Source: Ignavibacteriota bacterium (GTDB lineage: Bacteria > Bacteroidota > Ignavibacteria > UBA10030 > UBA6906). From it: a stretch of 33,349 bases of DNA. Each line of letters begins with the position of its first letter. Position 1 is the stretch's first letter. Under the pieces are notes generated by a model. That model was not told the origin of the DNA. It searched no databases and worked only from the letters and a program-made list of their open reading frames with translations. The stretch lies in NCBI GenBank assembly GCA_003152875.1, contig PMBF01000116.1:1-33349 (forward strand), written 5' to 3'. A program made the translations under genes and the position numbers. This document shows positions 18,732-27,016 of the stretch, one piece after another.

Positions 18732-20954
18732 TCAGTTCTTCCTGATCAGCGGCACCTGCGCCATCGCGCTGATCTCGAACACTCTGAAGCCCGGATACTT
18801 GAAGTGGATTTCCAGGACATTGCTGCCAGCTTTGTCCATTTCCACCGGAGAGATCTGAGATTCGTAGTTGTTCGAAGCCATGGGCGCGGTGATGCGGAAC
18901 CTGCCTTCGTTCCTGATCGGCTTCTTGTTGAGGGTGATCTCCTGGTACCACTGTTCTGTCCCGGCCTTCTCAGCCACCTCATGCGGGAGCTTGATGTTGA
19001 TGTCGAACACGGGGAACTGGGCTTCGGAAGGGATGCGCAGGCCCAGGCGGAAGATGTATTCGTTTGTCCCGCGCGGGCTGGTGGACACCGGCATGGCAAA
19101 AAGCCTGCGGTACTCCCTGGCCTTCACGATCCATTTGGCCGCAGCGGGATTGCACTCATCAACCAACCCCTTCACCTGTTTGTCTGTGCCTTTGTAGAAC
19201 TTCCCATGGTCCACAATGGCACGTGCCTTCTCCACCCCCCTGTCGCCGACGTTTTTGATGAAGTCCGCGTAAATGGCCTTGATCGAGTTTTCCGGGAACC
19301 GGACGTACTTGATCTGGTCCAGGTAATCGTCGATCTGCTTCCGCTTGGCGGCAAGATCGCCGGGCCCGACGGAGCTGAAGCTCAGCTGATGGACCGGCAA
19401 GAAGACCGAGTCCTGGTACAGAGCCGGGACGTTTTCATAGCTGGCTTCATGCTGCCTGGCAAATGCGTCAACCCGCTGCTGCGAGGCCAGCTTCACCCCA
19501 TCGAAGAGTTGCGATTCCAGGTGCCGCGTGATTTGCGTGCGCTGATCCATAAGGGACTCTGGTGAGGAGAGGTCATCCCCATTGAAGAGCTGGCGCAGGG
19601 AAGACTCCGCAGCCGGCCACACCTTCGCTTCGAGGCTTGCCGAGGCCCTGGCGGCATTTCCGTACACCATTTCCTGATCGTTCACCCGGCTTGCCGCGTT
19701 TCCTATCTCCCTGGTCATGCGGACGGCACAGGGATAGCCGCCGAAATGCTCGATCCTTCCCGAAAGCGGCTCGGGGAGGGAAGGCTTGATCTGCGACACC
19801 TTCGAGACCTGCATAGTGAAAAATGCTTCGCCAGCAGTAGGGAGATTCCGGGTTGTCTGCTGATCCAGCTCCTTGAGCCGGCTGTTGACGGAGGCGAGCG
19901 CCTCACTCTCAACGTTGAACTGCTTGACGAACTTCACAAGGCCGTAGACCTCCTTCGACACCGGTTTCCCGCATGACTGGTAGAGGTCCACAAGGGAGTT
20001 GTCCGGCTGGGGCTTTATCGGGCCGATGTCGTTCTTTGAACCCAGGAGCTGGTCATAGTACGGCAAGACTCCGTCCAGGCGCACTGAGAGGAGCGTCCTC
20101 AACCTTTCCGCAGCGCCCGAGGGGAAGCTCTTCGCATGCTTCATGCTTTCGGCCATCGAGGGCACCCCCTCCAGAAAGGCTGCCGTGTTCCCCCTGCTGT
20201 CATGCTCGATATTCACGATCGAGAGGACACGGGCAAAGTTCTCCTGAAAATCCAATTCGTCGTCGAGGCGGGTCTTCAGCTCGGTGTACTGCTTATAGGC
20301 GGTATCCTGGGAGGAAGCGATGTTCTCCGGAAAGACGGAGGCAAGAGAGTTCAGCTCATCCCGGAGGGCACGGAGTTTCACGCTGCGCTGCTGGAGTGCA
20401 GGAAGCTCGGCGGCGGCATTGAGGCCGTCCAGGTTCGTCGTGGGCGAGATGCCTTCGTAGCCCGTCCGGTCGACGCTGTTCGCCCCGAGGGTCCCCCGGT
20501 ATGCGGTGTAGCGTATTTCGAACGTGTAACGCCACGCAGGAACGTACCGGTAATGCATCGCCAGCTGCAAATCCTGCCGAACCGTGTCGATGACCCAGAA
20601 GAACATCGGGCTCCGCGGATCGACGGCATAAACCATGAGGGAATCGTTCGCCGCCGCCTCATCGATAATCGGCTTGAACGGTCCTTCCTTCCCATCGAAT
20701 TGCCTGGTGAGGAAGGCATGCATCGCGAGTTTCTGGTCGATGACCAAAACGAGCTTGAAGTTGTCGTGCGCCGGCGGCGGGAACTGGATGTAGTACTTCT
20801 TGTCGCGCGAAAGCTCGAAGTTGTCCTTGTTGTCTTTCAGCTCGATATAGCCGCGCTCAGCCGGCAGGAGCGGCGGGTCAGGCTCAAGCTCCTTGTAGGC
20901 TGCACAGCCGGCAAGGAGAAACGTGAAAAGGAATAACAAGGGGAGACGTTTCAT
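18732..20954 (-). CDS. large lipoprotein of unknown function, first gene of transporter operon
   Basis: A 740-aa protein with a clear lipoprotein signal (MKRLPLLFLFTFLLAGC; lipobox L14-A15-G16-C17), so it is lipid-anchored, probably in the outer membrane or facing the periplasm. After a beta-rich region (YYIQFPPPAHDNFKLVLVID, RYTFEIRYTAYRGTLG) comes a long helical middle with coiled-coil-like stretches (LQQRSVKLRALRDELNSLAS; YKQYTELKTRLDDELDFQEN; VNSRLKELDQQTTRN). The last 130 residues look like a beta sandwich (FRLGLRIPSEAQFPVFDINI, SNVLEIHFKYPGFRVFEISA). I recognise no family. The ATG at 20954 has GGAGG 4 nt upstream. The longer frame starts inside the promoter and is rejected. Confidence 0.82.
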   Translation of the reverse strand: MKRLPLLFLFTFLLAGCAAYKELEPDPPLLPAERGYIELKDNKDNFELSRDKKYYIQFPPPAHDNFKLVLVIDQKLAMHAFLTRQFDGKEGPFKPIIDEAAANDSLMVYAVDPRSPMFFWVIDTVRQDLQLAMHYRYVPAWRYTFEIRYTAYRGTLGANSVDRTGYEGISPTTNLDGLNAAAELPALQQRSVKLRALRDELNSLASVFPENIASSQDTAYKQYTELKTRLDDELDFQENFARVLSIVNIEHDSRGNTAAFLEGVPSMAESMKHAKSFPSGAAERLRTLLSVRLDGVLPYYDQLLGSKNDIGPIKPQPDNSLVDLYQSCGKPVSKEVYGLVKFVKQFNVESEALASVNSRLKELDQQTTRNLPTAGEAFFTMQVSKVSQIKPSLPEPLSGRIEHFGGYPCAVRMTREIGNAASRVNDQEMVYGNAARASASLEAKVWPAAESSLRQLFNGDDLSSPESLMDQRTQITRHLESQLFDGVKLASQQRVDAFARQHEASYENVPALYQDSVFLPVHQLSFSSVGPGDLAAKRKQIDDYLDQIKYVRFPENSIKAIYADFIKNVGDRGVEKARAIVDHGKFYKGTDKQVKGLVDECNPAAAKWIVKAREYRRLFAMPVSTSPRGTNEYIFRLGLRIPSEAQFPVFDINIKLPHEVAEKAGTEQWYQEITLNKKPIRNEGRFRITAPMASNNYESQISPVEMDKAGSNVLEIHFKYPGFRVFEISAMAQVPLIRKN

Positions 20955-20985
20955 GAGTCCTCCGATCCTGGAAATGGCAAAAAGG

Positions 20986-21014
20986 AATATATCAACGATT
21001 CCGGCCTCCTTCAA
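20986..21014 (-). promoter_or_regulatory. sigma-70-like promoter of the six-gene transporter operon
   Basis: On the minus strand, TTGAAG (21014-21009), a 17-nt spacer and TATATT (20991-20986). Transcription would begin near 20979, leaving a leader of about 25 nt with GGAGG before the lipoprotein ATG. It is the AT-rich spot in an otherwise GC-rich gap, and it supports the ATG at 20954 over the upstream one at 21014. Confidence 0.6.
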
Positions 21015-21160
21015 GTGAAAACACCGGATTCCGGCACATGGTTGCCATCAGCCTTGAAGAAAGGCAGGCGGGCCCGGCACCCCCGGCACGGGCTCCGGAC
21101 CGGTACGCGGTACTCCGTCCCGGCCAAGAAGATCCTCCAGGGCCAGGAATCCAGGAAGCC

Positions 21161-21397
21161 TCATTGCCCGGGCGCACCCTGCGGACCGGCTGGCGGGAAA
21201 TTCTCGCCCGGAACCCCGCGAAGATGCGTTGGCCCCTCAGGGAGTTTTCGGATAAGACGGCCTGAGCGGCGGGCCGCATCCGTAAGGAGGTATTCAATCT
21301 GCGCGTTGACGCTGCGGAGCTCATCGGCCGCCCACCGTTCCAGGGCTTCGTAGAGATCGTCGCTGACGCGCAGGAGGAATCGTTTCTTCCCTGTCAT
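21161..21397 (-). CDS. Arc-like ribbon-helix-helix DNA-binding protein
   Basis: A 78-aa protein. Residues 4-48 fit a ribbon-helix-helix fold: a short basic strand ([12 protein letters not shown]), helix A ([13 protein letters not shown]) and helix B ([18 protein letters not shown]). The last 30 residues are Pro/Gly-rich and probably disordered. Such proteins dimerise and bind short tandem operators. Its ATG overlaps the SPFH stop as ATGA, so the two are translated together. A natural hypothesis is that it regulates its own operon through the repeats at 22293-22324. The SPFH plus Arc-like gene pair occurs in other bacteria, but I know of no defined function for it. Confidence 0.82.
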   Translation of the reverse strand: MTGKKRFLLRVSDDLYEALERWAADELRSVNAQIEYLLTDAARRSGRLIRKLPEGPTHLRGVPGENFPPAGPQGAPGQ

Positions 21398-22269
21398 GCG
21401 TACAGAGTCCCGGTGTTGATAACCGGCTGCGCCTCCCGATCCGCGACAAGCGCCACCAGAAGGTTGTTCACCATCGACGCCTTCCGCTCTTCGTCCAGCT
21501 GCACGACACCCCTCTCACTGAGCATCTGGAGCGCCTCCTGCACCATCCCTACGGCACCCTCCACGATCTTTTGTCTGGCCGCAACAATCGCCTCCGCTTG
21601 CTGCCGCCGCAGCATCGCCTGAGCGATTTCCGGCGCGTAAGCCAGATGGCTGATGCGCGCATCGGAGATCTCAACCCCTGCAAGCTCCAGACGGGAGTGG
21701 ACCTCGCGGGTGAGCCGGTCCAGGACCTCCGCCGTGCTGCCGCGGAGTGAGGCCTTGCCTTCCGCATGTGCATCGTAGGGATACTGAGAGGCAAGCGAGC
21801 GGATTGCCGTCTCACTCTGAATCCCCACGAACGCTTCATAGCTCTCCACATCGAAGAGCGCCTTCGCCGAGTCGACGACACGCCAGACGATCACCGCGGC
21901 GATTTCAATCGGGTTGCCGTTGAGATCGTTCACCTTGAGCCTTTCACTGTTGAAGTTGTGGACCCGGAGCGAGATCGAGCGCTTGACGGTCAGAGGGTTC
22001 GTCCACCAGAACCCAGCCTGAAGGACCGATCCGCTGTACTTCCCCAGGAATACCAGCACTCTCGCTTCGTTGGGATGGACGATGAAGAAACCCGGAATGA
22101 GCAGGGATACCACAATCATATCGGGGAAGAAGAACCATAACAGTGATGCATCACGAGTCCTGACAACCTCCACCAGAGACCAGACTCCTGCCAGGGTCAA
22201 GAGAACCGTCACCAGCGACATGACGAAGCCGTTTATCTTGAGTGCGGGTCTTTCACTGACAGAGAGCAT
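21394..22269 (-). CDS. SPFH/Band 7 domain membrane protein
   Basis: A 291-aa protein. Two N-terminal transmembrane segments (about 14-34 and 45-62) precede an SPFH (prohibitin homology) domain starting at [20 protein letters not shown] and including [20 protein letters not shown] and [21 protein letters not shown] helical segment rich in Ala/Glu/Gln follows ([20 protein letters not shown]). SPFH proteins oligomerise at membranes and organise microdomains or regulate proteases; which applies here is unknown. The start at 22269 is supported by GGAGG 6 nt upstream and a promoter 35 nt away. It is first in a two-gene operon with the ribbon-helix-helix gene. Confidence 0.92.
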   Translation of the reverse strand: MLSVSERPALKINGFVMSLVTVLLTLAGVWSLVEVVRTRDASLLWFFFPDMIVVSLLIPGFFIVHPNEARVLVFLGKYSGSVLQAGFWWTNPLTVKRSISLRVHNFNSERLKVNDLNGNPIEIAAVIVWRVVDSAKALFDVESYEAFVGIQSETAIRSLASQYPYDAHAEGKASLRGSTAEVLDRLTREVHSRLELAGVEISDARISHLAYAPEIAQAMLRRQQAEAIVAARQKIVEGAVGMVQEALQMLSERGVVQLDEERKASMVNNLLVALVADREAQPVINTGTLYA

Positions 22270-22292
22270 GGAATACCTCCAGGAATATTAAC

Positions 22293-22324
22293 GTGATAAA
22301 GATATGATATCACTTTTCTATCAC
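22293..22324 (-). promoter_or_regulatory. GTGATA operator-like repeats in the SPFH promoter
   Basis: On the minus strand GTGATA occurs at 22324-22319 and 22313-22308, spaced 11 bp start to start (about one helical turn). An inverted copy, TATCAC, lies at 22298-22293. The middle copy is part of the palindrome TGATATCA (22305-22312). The repeats overlap the spacer and the -10 box, so a bound protein would block RNA polymerase. Ribbon-helix-helix repressors typically bind such paired short sites. Confidence 0.55.
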
Positions 22325-22332
22325 AATGTCAA
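22304..22332 (-). promoter_or_regulatory. strong sigma-70-like promoter of the SPFH operon
   Basis: On the minus strand, a perfect TTGACA (22332-22327), a 17-nt spacer and TATCAT (22309-22304). The predicted start is near 22297, giving a leader of about 28 nt that carries the GGAGG before the SPFH ATG. This is the closest match to consensus that I found in the window. Confidence 0.7.
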
Positions 22333-22648
22333 GTGGTTCCTGAATCAGAACGAAATGTCAAACAGAGTATGATTTTGCATTGTTTGTTCACTATTCTGAA
22401 CCATTCATCAGTCATGTCCTGGTTACAGCATCCATGGGCAGGAGGCATCGGCTGAATCTCGATCAGTGATATTATTCGCAATTCGGGATTCTTGGCACTG
22501 ACCCACCCCCCTGCAAGCCGGCAAGTACTGAACAAGCCGGAGTTCAGTGTGCTCCCGTCGAGCTTTGCCTCGTGGCTTCCGGATGCGGGAATGTAGGATT
22601 GAGGGCACACCATAGCAGCGAGACTTAAGAGACATCACAGGAGAACCT
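22333..22648. other. divergent intergenic region before the esterase gene
   Basis: About 316 bp separate the SPFH promoter from the plus-strand esterase. The left part is more AT-rich than the surroundings. Two short minus-strand frames (71 and 94 codons) overlap each other and show no domain, signal or Shine-Dalgarno support, so I do not call them. I could not pick a convincing promoter for the esterase. Confidence 0.45.
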
Positions 22649-24229
22649 ATGAAGCTCCATCGACAGACATGCGCCGTGTTGATTTTTCTGCTGCTCGCGA
22701 TGAGTGCTGTTCACGCGCAGCAGCTGCGCTATGTGCAACAGCGGATCACCAATGGCGTGCTGGAAGGGGTGGTGAGCCCCGATGGGAAGGTGCGCACGTT
22801 CAAGGGTATCCCGTATGCCGCGCCGCCTGTAGGGCCGTTGCGCTGGAAGGCGCCGCAGCCGGTTCTCTCCTGGACCGGTGTCCGGAAGGCCGTCGAGTAC
22901 CCGGCACGCAGTATGCAGGGACGTCCCTATAGTGACATGATCTTCAACGACAATGGTCCCAGCGAAGACTGCCTCTACCTGAACCTCTGGATGCCGGAAG
23001 AATCTACGAAGGTCAAGCTCCCGGTGATGGTCTGGATCCATGGCGGAGGCTACATCGCCGGCTCCTCATCCGAACCGCGGCAGGACGCCGGGAACCTGTC
23101 GAAGAAGGGGGTCATGGTCGTCAGCTTCAACTACCGGTTGGGGGTTTTCGGATTCTTCGCGCATCCTGAGCTCGCCAAAGAGTCCGGACACAATGCCTCG
23201 GGCAACTACGGACTTCTCGATCAGGTCGCCGCCCTCGATTGGGTCAAGAAGAACATCGCCGCGTTTGGCGGCGATCCCGACAATGTCACGATTTTCGGGG
23301 AATCAGCCGGCTCATGCTCGGTCAGTGTCTTGATGGCCTCGCCCCTGGCACGTGGTCTTTTCCACCGCGCAATCGGCGAGAGCGGCGCTCACATTGGCGC
23401 CACACTTCGGATGAAGTCACGCGATCAGGCGGAACAAGAAGGGGTGAAATTCGCGGAGTCGGCGTTGGGGACAGCATCTCTCGAGGCGTTGCGGGCCATG
23501 CCCGCTCAAGAAGTGCTCGAAGCCGCGATGAAGCAACCGTGGGACTATTTCAAGCCAGACGTTGATGGGTACTTCGTACTTGCGGACTGTCCATCACTCT
23601 ACGCCGCAGGCGGCCAGATGCACATACCGCTTCTCGCCGGTTGGAACAAGAACGAAGAAAACTACTATGCCTTCTTCGACAAGGACGAGCCGACAGTTCA
23701 GAACTATGTTGGACACGCCAAAGCACGGTTCGGCGCCGACGCGGAGGCATTTCTCAGGCTCTATCCGGCAGCGACTGATGCCCAGGCAAAGCAGGCGGCG
23801 GCGGACTTCGACGGGGACAAGTTCATGGGGTATGGTACCTGGAAATGGCTCGAACTGCAGCTCAAGACCGGTGAGTCCCAGGTCTTCCGGTACGAGTTTG
23901 ATCAGACTCTTCCTCTGCCGGCGGACGCAAAGCCGGGGACGGAGCCGACGGCGCCTCACGCATCTGAAATCGAGTTCGTCTTCCGGGTGCTCTCGTCGAG
24001 GAACCTGCCGTGGCGTGCTGAGGACCAGATGGTGTCGGAGCTCATATCGTCGTACTGGACGAACTTCGCGAAGACCGGGGATCCGAACGGACCGGGGCTG
24101 CCGAAGTGGCCGGAGTACAACAGCCGGGACGGTTATCAGGTGATGCACATCGAGGCCAACCCAGGTTCCGCTCCTGACGAGCACCGGGACCGGTACAAAT
24201 TCCTCGACCAGCTCCTTCTCGCCCCGTAG
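22649..24229 (+). CDS. type-B carboxylesterase (alpha/beta hydrolase), secreted
   Basis: A 526-aa protein with a signal peptide ending at VHAQ (about residue 24). Family motifs: FKGIPYAAPPVGPLRWKAPQ, EDCLYLNLW, the oxyanion-hole loop WIHGGGYIAG, the nucleophile elbow GESAGS, a probable acidic residue in GWNKNEENYYAFF and the catalytic His in APHASEIEFVF. All elements of the Ser-Glu-His triad look intact. It should hydrolyse carboxylic esters in the periplasm or outside the cell; the substrate is unknown. The ATG at 22649 has AGGAGA upstream. It is one of only two plus-strand genes in the window, 239 bp before the methyltransferase. Confidence 0.92.
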   Translation: MKLHRQTCAVLIFLLLAMSAVHAQQLRYVQQRITNGVLEGVVSPDGKVRTFKGIPYAAPPVGPLRWKAPQPVLSWTGVRKAVEYPARSMQGRPYSDMIFNDNGPSEDCLYLNLWMPEESTKVKLPVMVWIHGGGYIAGSSSEPRQDAGNLSKKGVMVVSFNYRLGVFGFFAHPELAKESGHNASGNYGLLDQVAALDWVKKNIAAFGGDPDNVTIFGESAGSCSVSVLMASPLARGLFHRAIGESGAHIGATLRMKSRDQAEQEGVKFAESALGTASLEALRAMPAQEVLEAAMKQPWDYFKPDVDGYFVLADCPSLYAAGGQMHIPLLAGWNKNEENYYAFFDKDEPTVQNYVGHAKARFGADAEAFLRLYPAATDAQAKQAAADFDGDKFMGYGTWKWLELQLKTGESQVFRYEFDQTLPLPADAKPGTEPTAPHASEIEFVFRVLSSRNLPWRAEDQMVSELISSYWTNFAKTGDPNGPGLPKWPEYNSRDGYQVMHIEANPGSAPDEHRDRYKFLDQLLLAP

Positions 24230-24468
24230 ACATTGGGTAAGACTCTCCCGGCCTCTAATGTCCCCATCGCCCTCGCCGGATCGCCTTCTGCGCCCGGAGG
24301 AGATAGTGATGAGCTCCCTCCACTGAGGGGACGCAGACTCATCGGCGGGAGCCCAGGTCTTGATCGTACCCGGGGGTGTAGAGAATCGACGATGACTGAA
24401 GACAATCGCCCGGCGAAAGACGATCATGCGGGCACGCTTCTGCTCCTGATGAATAGGGGAACACGAAA

Positions 24469-25467
24469 ATGAAAGACACCGAAGCTACCCCGGAGTTCAT
24501 CCGGGAAATTGCCTACGCATTCCAGCGAAGCCGAATCCTTCTGACAGCGTACGAACTCGGCATCTTCGGCAACGTAGGGGATCAGAGCGAATTTTCACAG
24601 GATGTCGCCCGTTCGCTGGGCATCGATTGGCGCGCGACGGACCGCCTGATGAATGCCCTCGCAGCGATGGGGTTGCTGCTCAAGGAGGGAGACACATTTC
24701 GCAATTCTCCATCCGCCTCGAGATACCTGGTCCCCTCCAGTCCGGACTACCTGAGTGGATTAATGCACACGGTCCACCTCTGGGACACCTGGAGCACACT
24801 CACCAACGCTGTGAGGCTCGGCACGTCCGTCCCTGCCCAACAAGATCGAAAAGAAGACACAACGACCTGGACCCAGGCATTCATTGCTGCCATGAACGAC
24901 CGGGCACGCAAACAGGCGCCCGTTGTTGCGGCACTGATGAGCCTGAGTGAGGGCATGAGGGTTCTTGACGTCGGCGGCGGATCCGGCGCGTTCGCCATTG
25001 CATTCGTCCGCGCCGGGAAAAACGTGACGGCCACAGTTTTCGATCTCCCTCAAGTACTTCCTCTTACCAGGAGGTACGTCGGCGCGGAGGGGCTCCTGGA
25101 GCGGATTAATCTCGTTCCCGGAGACTATACGACGGATGAACTTCCGCGAGGATACGATCTTGTGTTTCTCTCTGCCATCATCCACAGCAATTCTCCCGAC
25201 CAGAATCGGGCGCTGCTTCGGAAATGCGGCCTGGCCCTCAACCCGAACGGGTACCTTGTGGTGCAGGATTTCATCATGAATGAGAGCCGGACGGGCCCGC
25301 CGGCAGGTGCATTCTTTGCATTGAACATGCTGGTGGGTACTGCGGAAGGAGACACTTACACGGAATCAGAGATCCGGGGCTGGATGAAGGCAGCAGGAGT
25401 ATCCGACATCACCAGAGTGGAAACCCCGTTCGGATCCGCCCAGCTCAGGGGGAGGAAACCGTCCTGA
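24469..25467 (+). CDS. SAM-dependent O-methyltransferase (plant-type/AcsOMT-like family)
   Basis: A 332-aa protein with an N-terminal winged-helix dimerisation domain (SRILLTAYELGIFGNVGDQS to MNALAAMGLLLKEGDTFRNS) and a C-terminal Rossmann methyltransferase domain. The SAM-binding motif is VLDVGGGSGAFAIAFV. An acidic loop VFDLPQVLP and GDYTTDELPRGYDLVFLSAI follow. The residue corresponding to the usual catalytic His is present in SAIIHSNSPDQ. It should methylate a hydroxyl (less often a carbon or nitrogen) on a small molecule. The substrate is not apparent from context; the only co-directional neighbour is the esterase. GGGG lies about 10 nt before the ATG, a rather distant Shine-Dalgarno. 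Confidence 0.88.
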   Translation: MKDTEATPEFIREIAYAFQRSRILLTAYELGIFGNVGDQSEFSQDVARSLGIDWRATDRLMNALAAMGLLLKEGDTFRNSPSASRYLVPSSPDYLSGLMHTVHLWDTWSTLTNAVRLGTSVPAQQDRKEDTTTWTQAFIAAMNDRARKQAPVVAALMSLSEGMRVLDVGGGSGAFAIAFVRAGKNVTATVFDLPQVLPLTRRYVGAEGLLERINLVPGDYTTDELPRGYDLVFLSAIIHSNSPDQNRALLRKCGLALNPNGYLVVQDFIMNESRTGPPAGAFFALNMLVGTAEGDTYTESEIRGWMKAAGVSDITRVETPFGSAQLRGRKPS

Positions 25468-25616
25468 TCTGGCCTTTGCATTCAAGCGATCAGAGGAAAT
25501 CAGGACCCAGGAGTTGACTGGAGGATGAATGCTTGGGGGGGAACATCGAAAAGCGCGGAAAATTCTCCTGCTCACCGGATTCTGAACCCGGCATTCCAAA
25601 CGGAGAATTCCTCATG

Positions 25617-25643
25617 GGAAAGCCCGCCAAAGGCGGGCTTTCC
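25617..25643 (-). terminator. strong hairpin terminator of tRNA-Phe
   Basis: A perfect 12-bp stem (GGAAAGCCCGCC at 25617-25628 and its complement at 25632-25643) with a 3-nt loop starts only 2 nt past the tRNA 3' end. The outer arms are A- and T-rich, as in intrinsic terminators. Because it is symmetric it may also stop plus-strand transcription from the methyltransferase gene. Confidence 0.75.
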
Positions 25644-25645
25644 AG

Positions 25646-25718
25646 TGGACAGGGACGGAATCGAACCGCCGACACAAGGATTTTCAGTCCTTTGCTCTAC
25701 CAACTGAGCTACCTGTCC
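25646..25718 (-). tRNA. tRNA-Phe (GAA)
   Basis: A 73-nt cloverleaf on the minus strand. The acceptor GGACAGG pairs with CCTGTCC and the discriminator is A. The D arm is GCTC-AGTTGGTA-GAGC. The anticodon stem is AAGGA/TCCTT with loop CTGAAAA, giving anticodon GAA. The T arm is GGCGG-TTCGATT-CCGTC. CCA is not encoded. Upstream on the minus strand, TATATT (25738-25733) is a probable -10 box, with no clear -35. A small inverted repeat, TAGCG-TTT-CGCTA (25749-25737), borders it. The gene is flanked by the acyl-CoA dehydrogenase gene and the strong terminator. Confidence 0.97.
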
Positions 25719-25791
25719 GTCAAAGCAGGGAAAATATAGCGAAACGCTAGGAAAAAGAAAAGCCCGCGGGTAAAATAACGACGGGACCGCG

Positions 25792-26937
25792 TCAGATCAG
25801 CTTCCCGTTCTTTTTCAGCACCTCACGGGCAATGACGACCCGCTGGATCTCGTTCGTCCCCTCAAAGATACGGTTGATGCGGGCATCGCGATAAAAGCGC
25901 TCGATCGGCATCTCCCTCGAATACCCCATGCCGCCGTGGATCTGCACGGCCATGTCGACGACCTTGCAGAGTCCCTCGGAGACGAACAGCTTCACCGTGG
26001 CCGACTGCCGGGAGATCGGCTTTCCCTGATCGTAGATGAATGCCGTCCGGTAGACCATGGACTCCATCGCATAGACCTGGGTCGCCATGTCGGCCAGCAT
26101 GAACTGGATCGCCTCAAACTGCGCTATTGGTACATCAAACTGCTTCCGTTCCTTCGCATACCGCGTGGAGAGTTCGAGCATCTCCTTCGAGGCTCCGAGG
26201 CACGCTGCGCCCAGGCCCAGACGACCTGCGTCGAGTGTCTTCATGGCGATCAGGAAGCCGCGGCCGTCTTCGCCGATCATGTTGCTTGCCGGGACCCGGA
26301 CGTTTTCGAGGGTAATGGGATTCGTGACGCTCCCCCTGATCCCCATCTTCTTCTCCGGCGGGCCGGCATGGAACCCCGGCATCTTGGTCTCCACGACAAA
26401 ACCGGTAATCCCCTTCTCCGTGCGGGCGAACAGCGACACCACGTCGGCGATGCCGCCGTTGGTGATCCACATCTTCTCGCCATTGATCACCCACTCATCT
26501 CCTTCCCGGCGCGCCCGCGTCCGTAGGTTGAACGAGTCGGATCCGGCCAGCACCTCCGTGAGCGCGAATGCACCGATATACTTCCCCTCGGCAAGCGGCA
26601 CAAGGTACTTCCTTTTCAGCTCCTCGGTCCCGCCAAGGAAGATGGCGTTGGCCCCGATCGACTCATGGGCACCGATGAAGGTCGCCGTGGAGAGACAACC
26701 CCTTCCGATCTCTTCCTGCATGAGACAGTATCCCACTTCCCCGAACCCGCCGCCGCCGTACTCCGGGGGGAACGCCGCGCCGAGCAGACCAAGATCCTTG
26801 ATCTTCTGGATGAGGTCGTCCGGAATGCGCTCCTGCTGGTCGATCTCCTGGCCGCGCGGCTTGATCTCTGCATTCACAAAATCACGCACCATGTCCCGAA
26901 GCATCAGCTGCTCTTCGGAAAAGGGAAAATCACTCAT
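25792..26937 (-). CDS. acyl-CoA dehydrogenase family protein
   Basis: A 381-aa flavoprotein of typical length. Hallmarks: FPPEYGGGGFGEVGYCLMQE, the FAD-contacting WVINGEKMWITNGGIADV, RKQFDVPIAQFEAIQFMLAD, VQIHGGMGYSREMPIERFYR and the catalytic base Glu359 in RIFEGTNEIQR. It should oxidise an acyl-CoA to the 2-enoyl-CoA and hand electrons to ETF. The usual LTEPxAGSD motif reads LTEVLAGSDSF here, a departure at two normally conserved positions. GAGG lies 6 nt before the ATG. It is last in a same-strand run, 174 bp after the reductase gene. Substrate chain length cannot be told. Confidence 0.93.
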   Translation of the reverse strand: MSDFPFSEEQLMLRDMVRDFVNAEIKPRGQEIDQQERIPDDLIQKIKDLGLLGAAFPPEYGGGGFGEVGYCLMQEEIGRGCLSTATFIGAHESIGANAIFLGGTEELKRKYLVPLAEGKYIGAFALTEVLAGSDSFNLRTRARREGDEWVINGEKMWITNGGIADVVSLFARTEKGITGFVVETKMPGFHAGPPEKKMGIRGSVTNPITLENVRVPASNMIGEDGRGFLIAMKTLDAGRLGLGAACLGASKEMLELSTRYAKERKQFDVPIAQFEAIQFMLADMATQVYAMESMVYRTAFIYDQGKPISRQSATVKLFVSEGLCKVVDMAVQIHGGMGYSREMPIERFYRDARINRIFEGTNEIQRVVIAREVLKKNGKLI

Positions 26938-27016
26938 GCGGAACCTCGTTGTTCGCTCGATTGAAGGAATTCGTTGGGGAAGAGGAGAAAAGGGAACTGC
27001 TCCACGACCACGGTAT

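Noticed and set aside
21072-21093. GC-rich inverted repeat (GCCCG/CGGGC) after the ribbon-helix-helix gene as terminator
   Set aside because: The stem is only 5 bp with several alternative pairings in a very GC-rich stretch, and only a broken T-run follows at a distance.
24309-24330. very short frame with a strong GGAGGAG site upstream, between esterase and methyltransferase
   Set aside because: Only five codons before a stop. It may be a chance Shine-Dalgarno in GC-rich sequence; nothing indicates attenuation.
24391-24472. 26-codon plus-strand frame ending in an ATGA overlap with the methyltransferase start
   Set aside because: The overlap is suggestive of a leader peptide, but there is no properly spaced Shine-Dalgarno and the peptide shows no feature. 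I could not separate it from chance.
22333-25645. attachment-site repeat matching the tRNA-Phe 3' end on the far side of the plus-strand genes
   Set aside because: I looked for a copy of the TTCGATTCC / CCTGTCC end near the SPFH side and found none, and no integrase gene is present.
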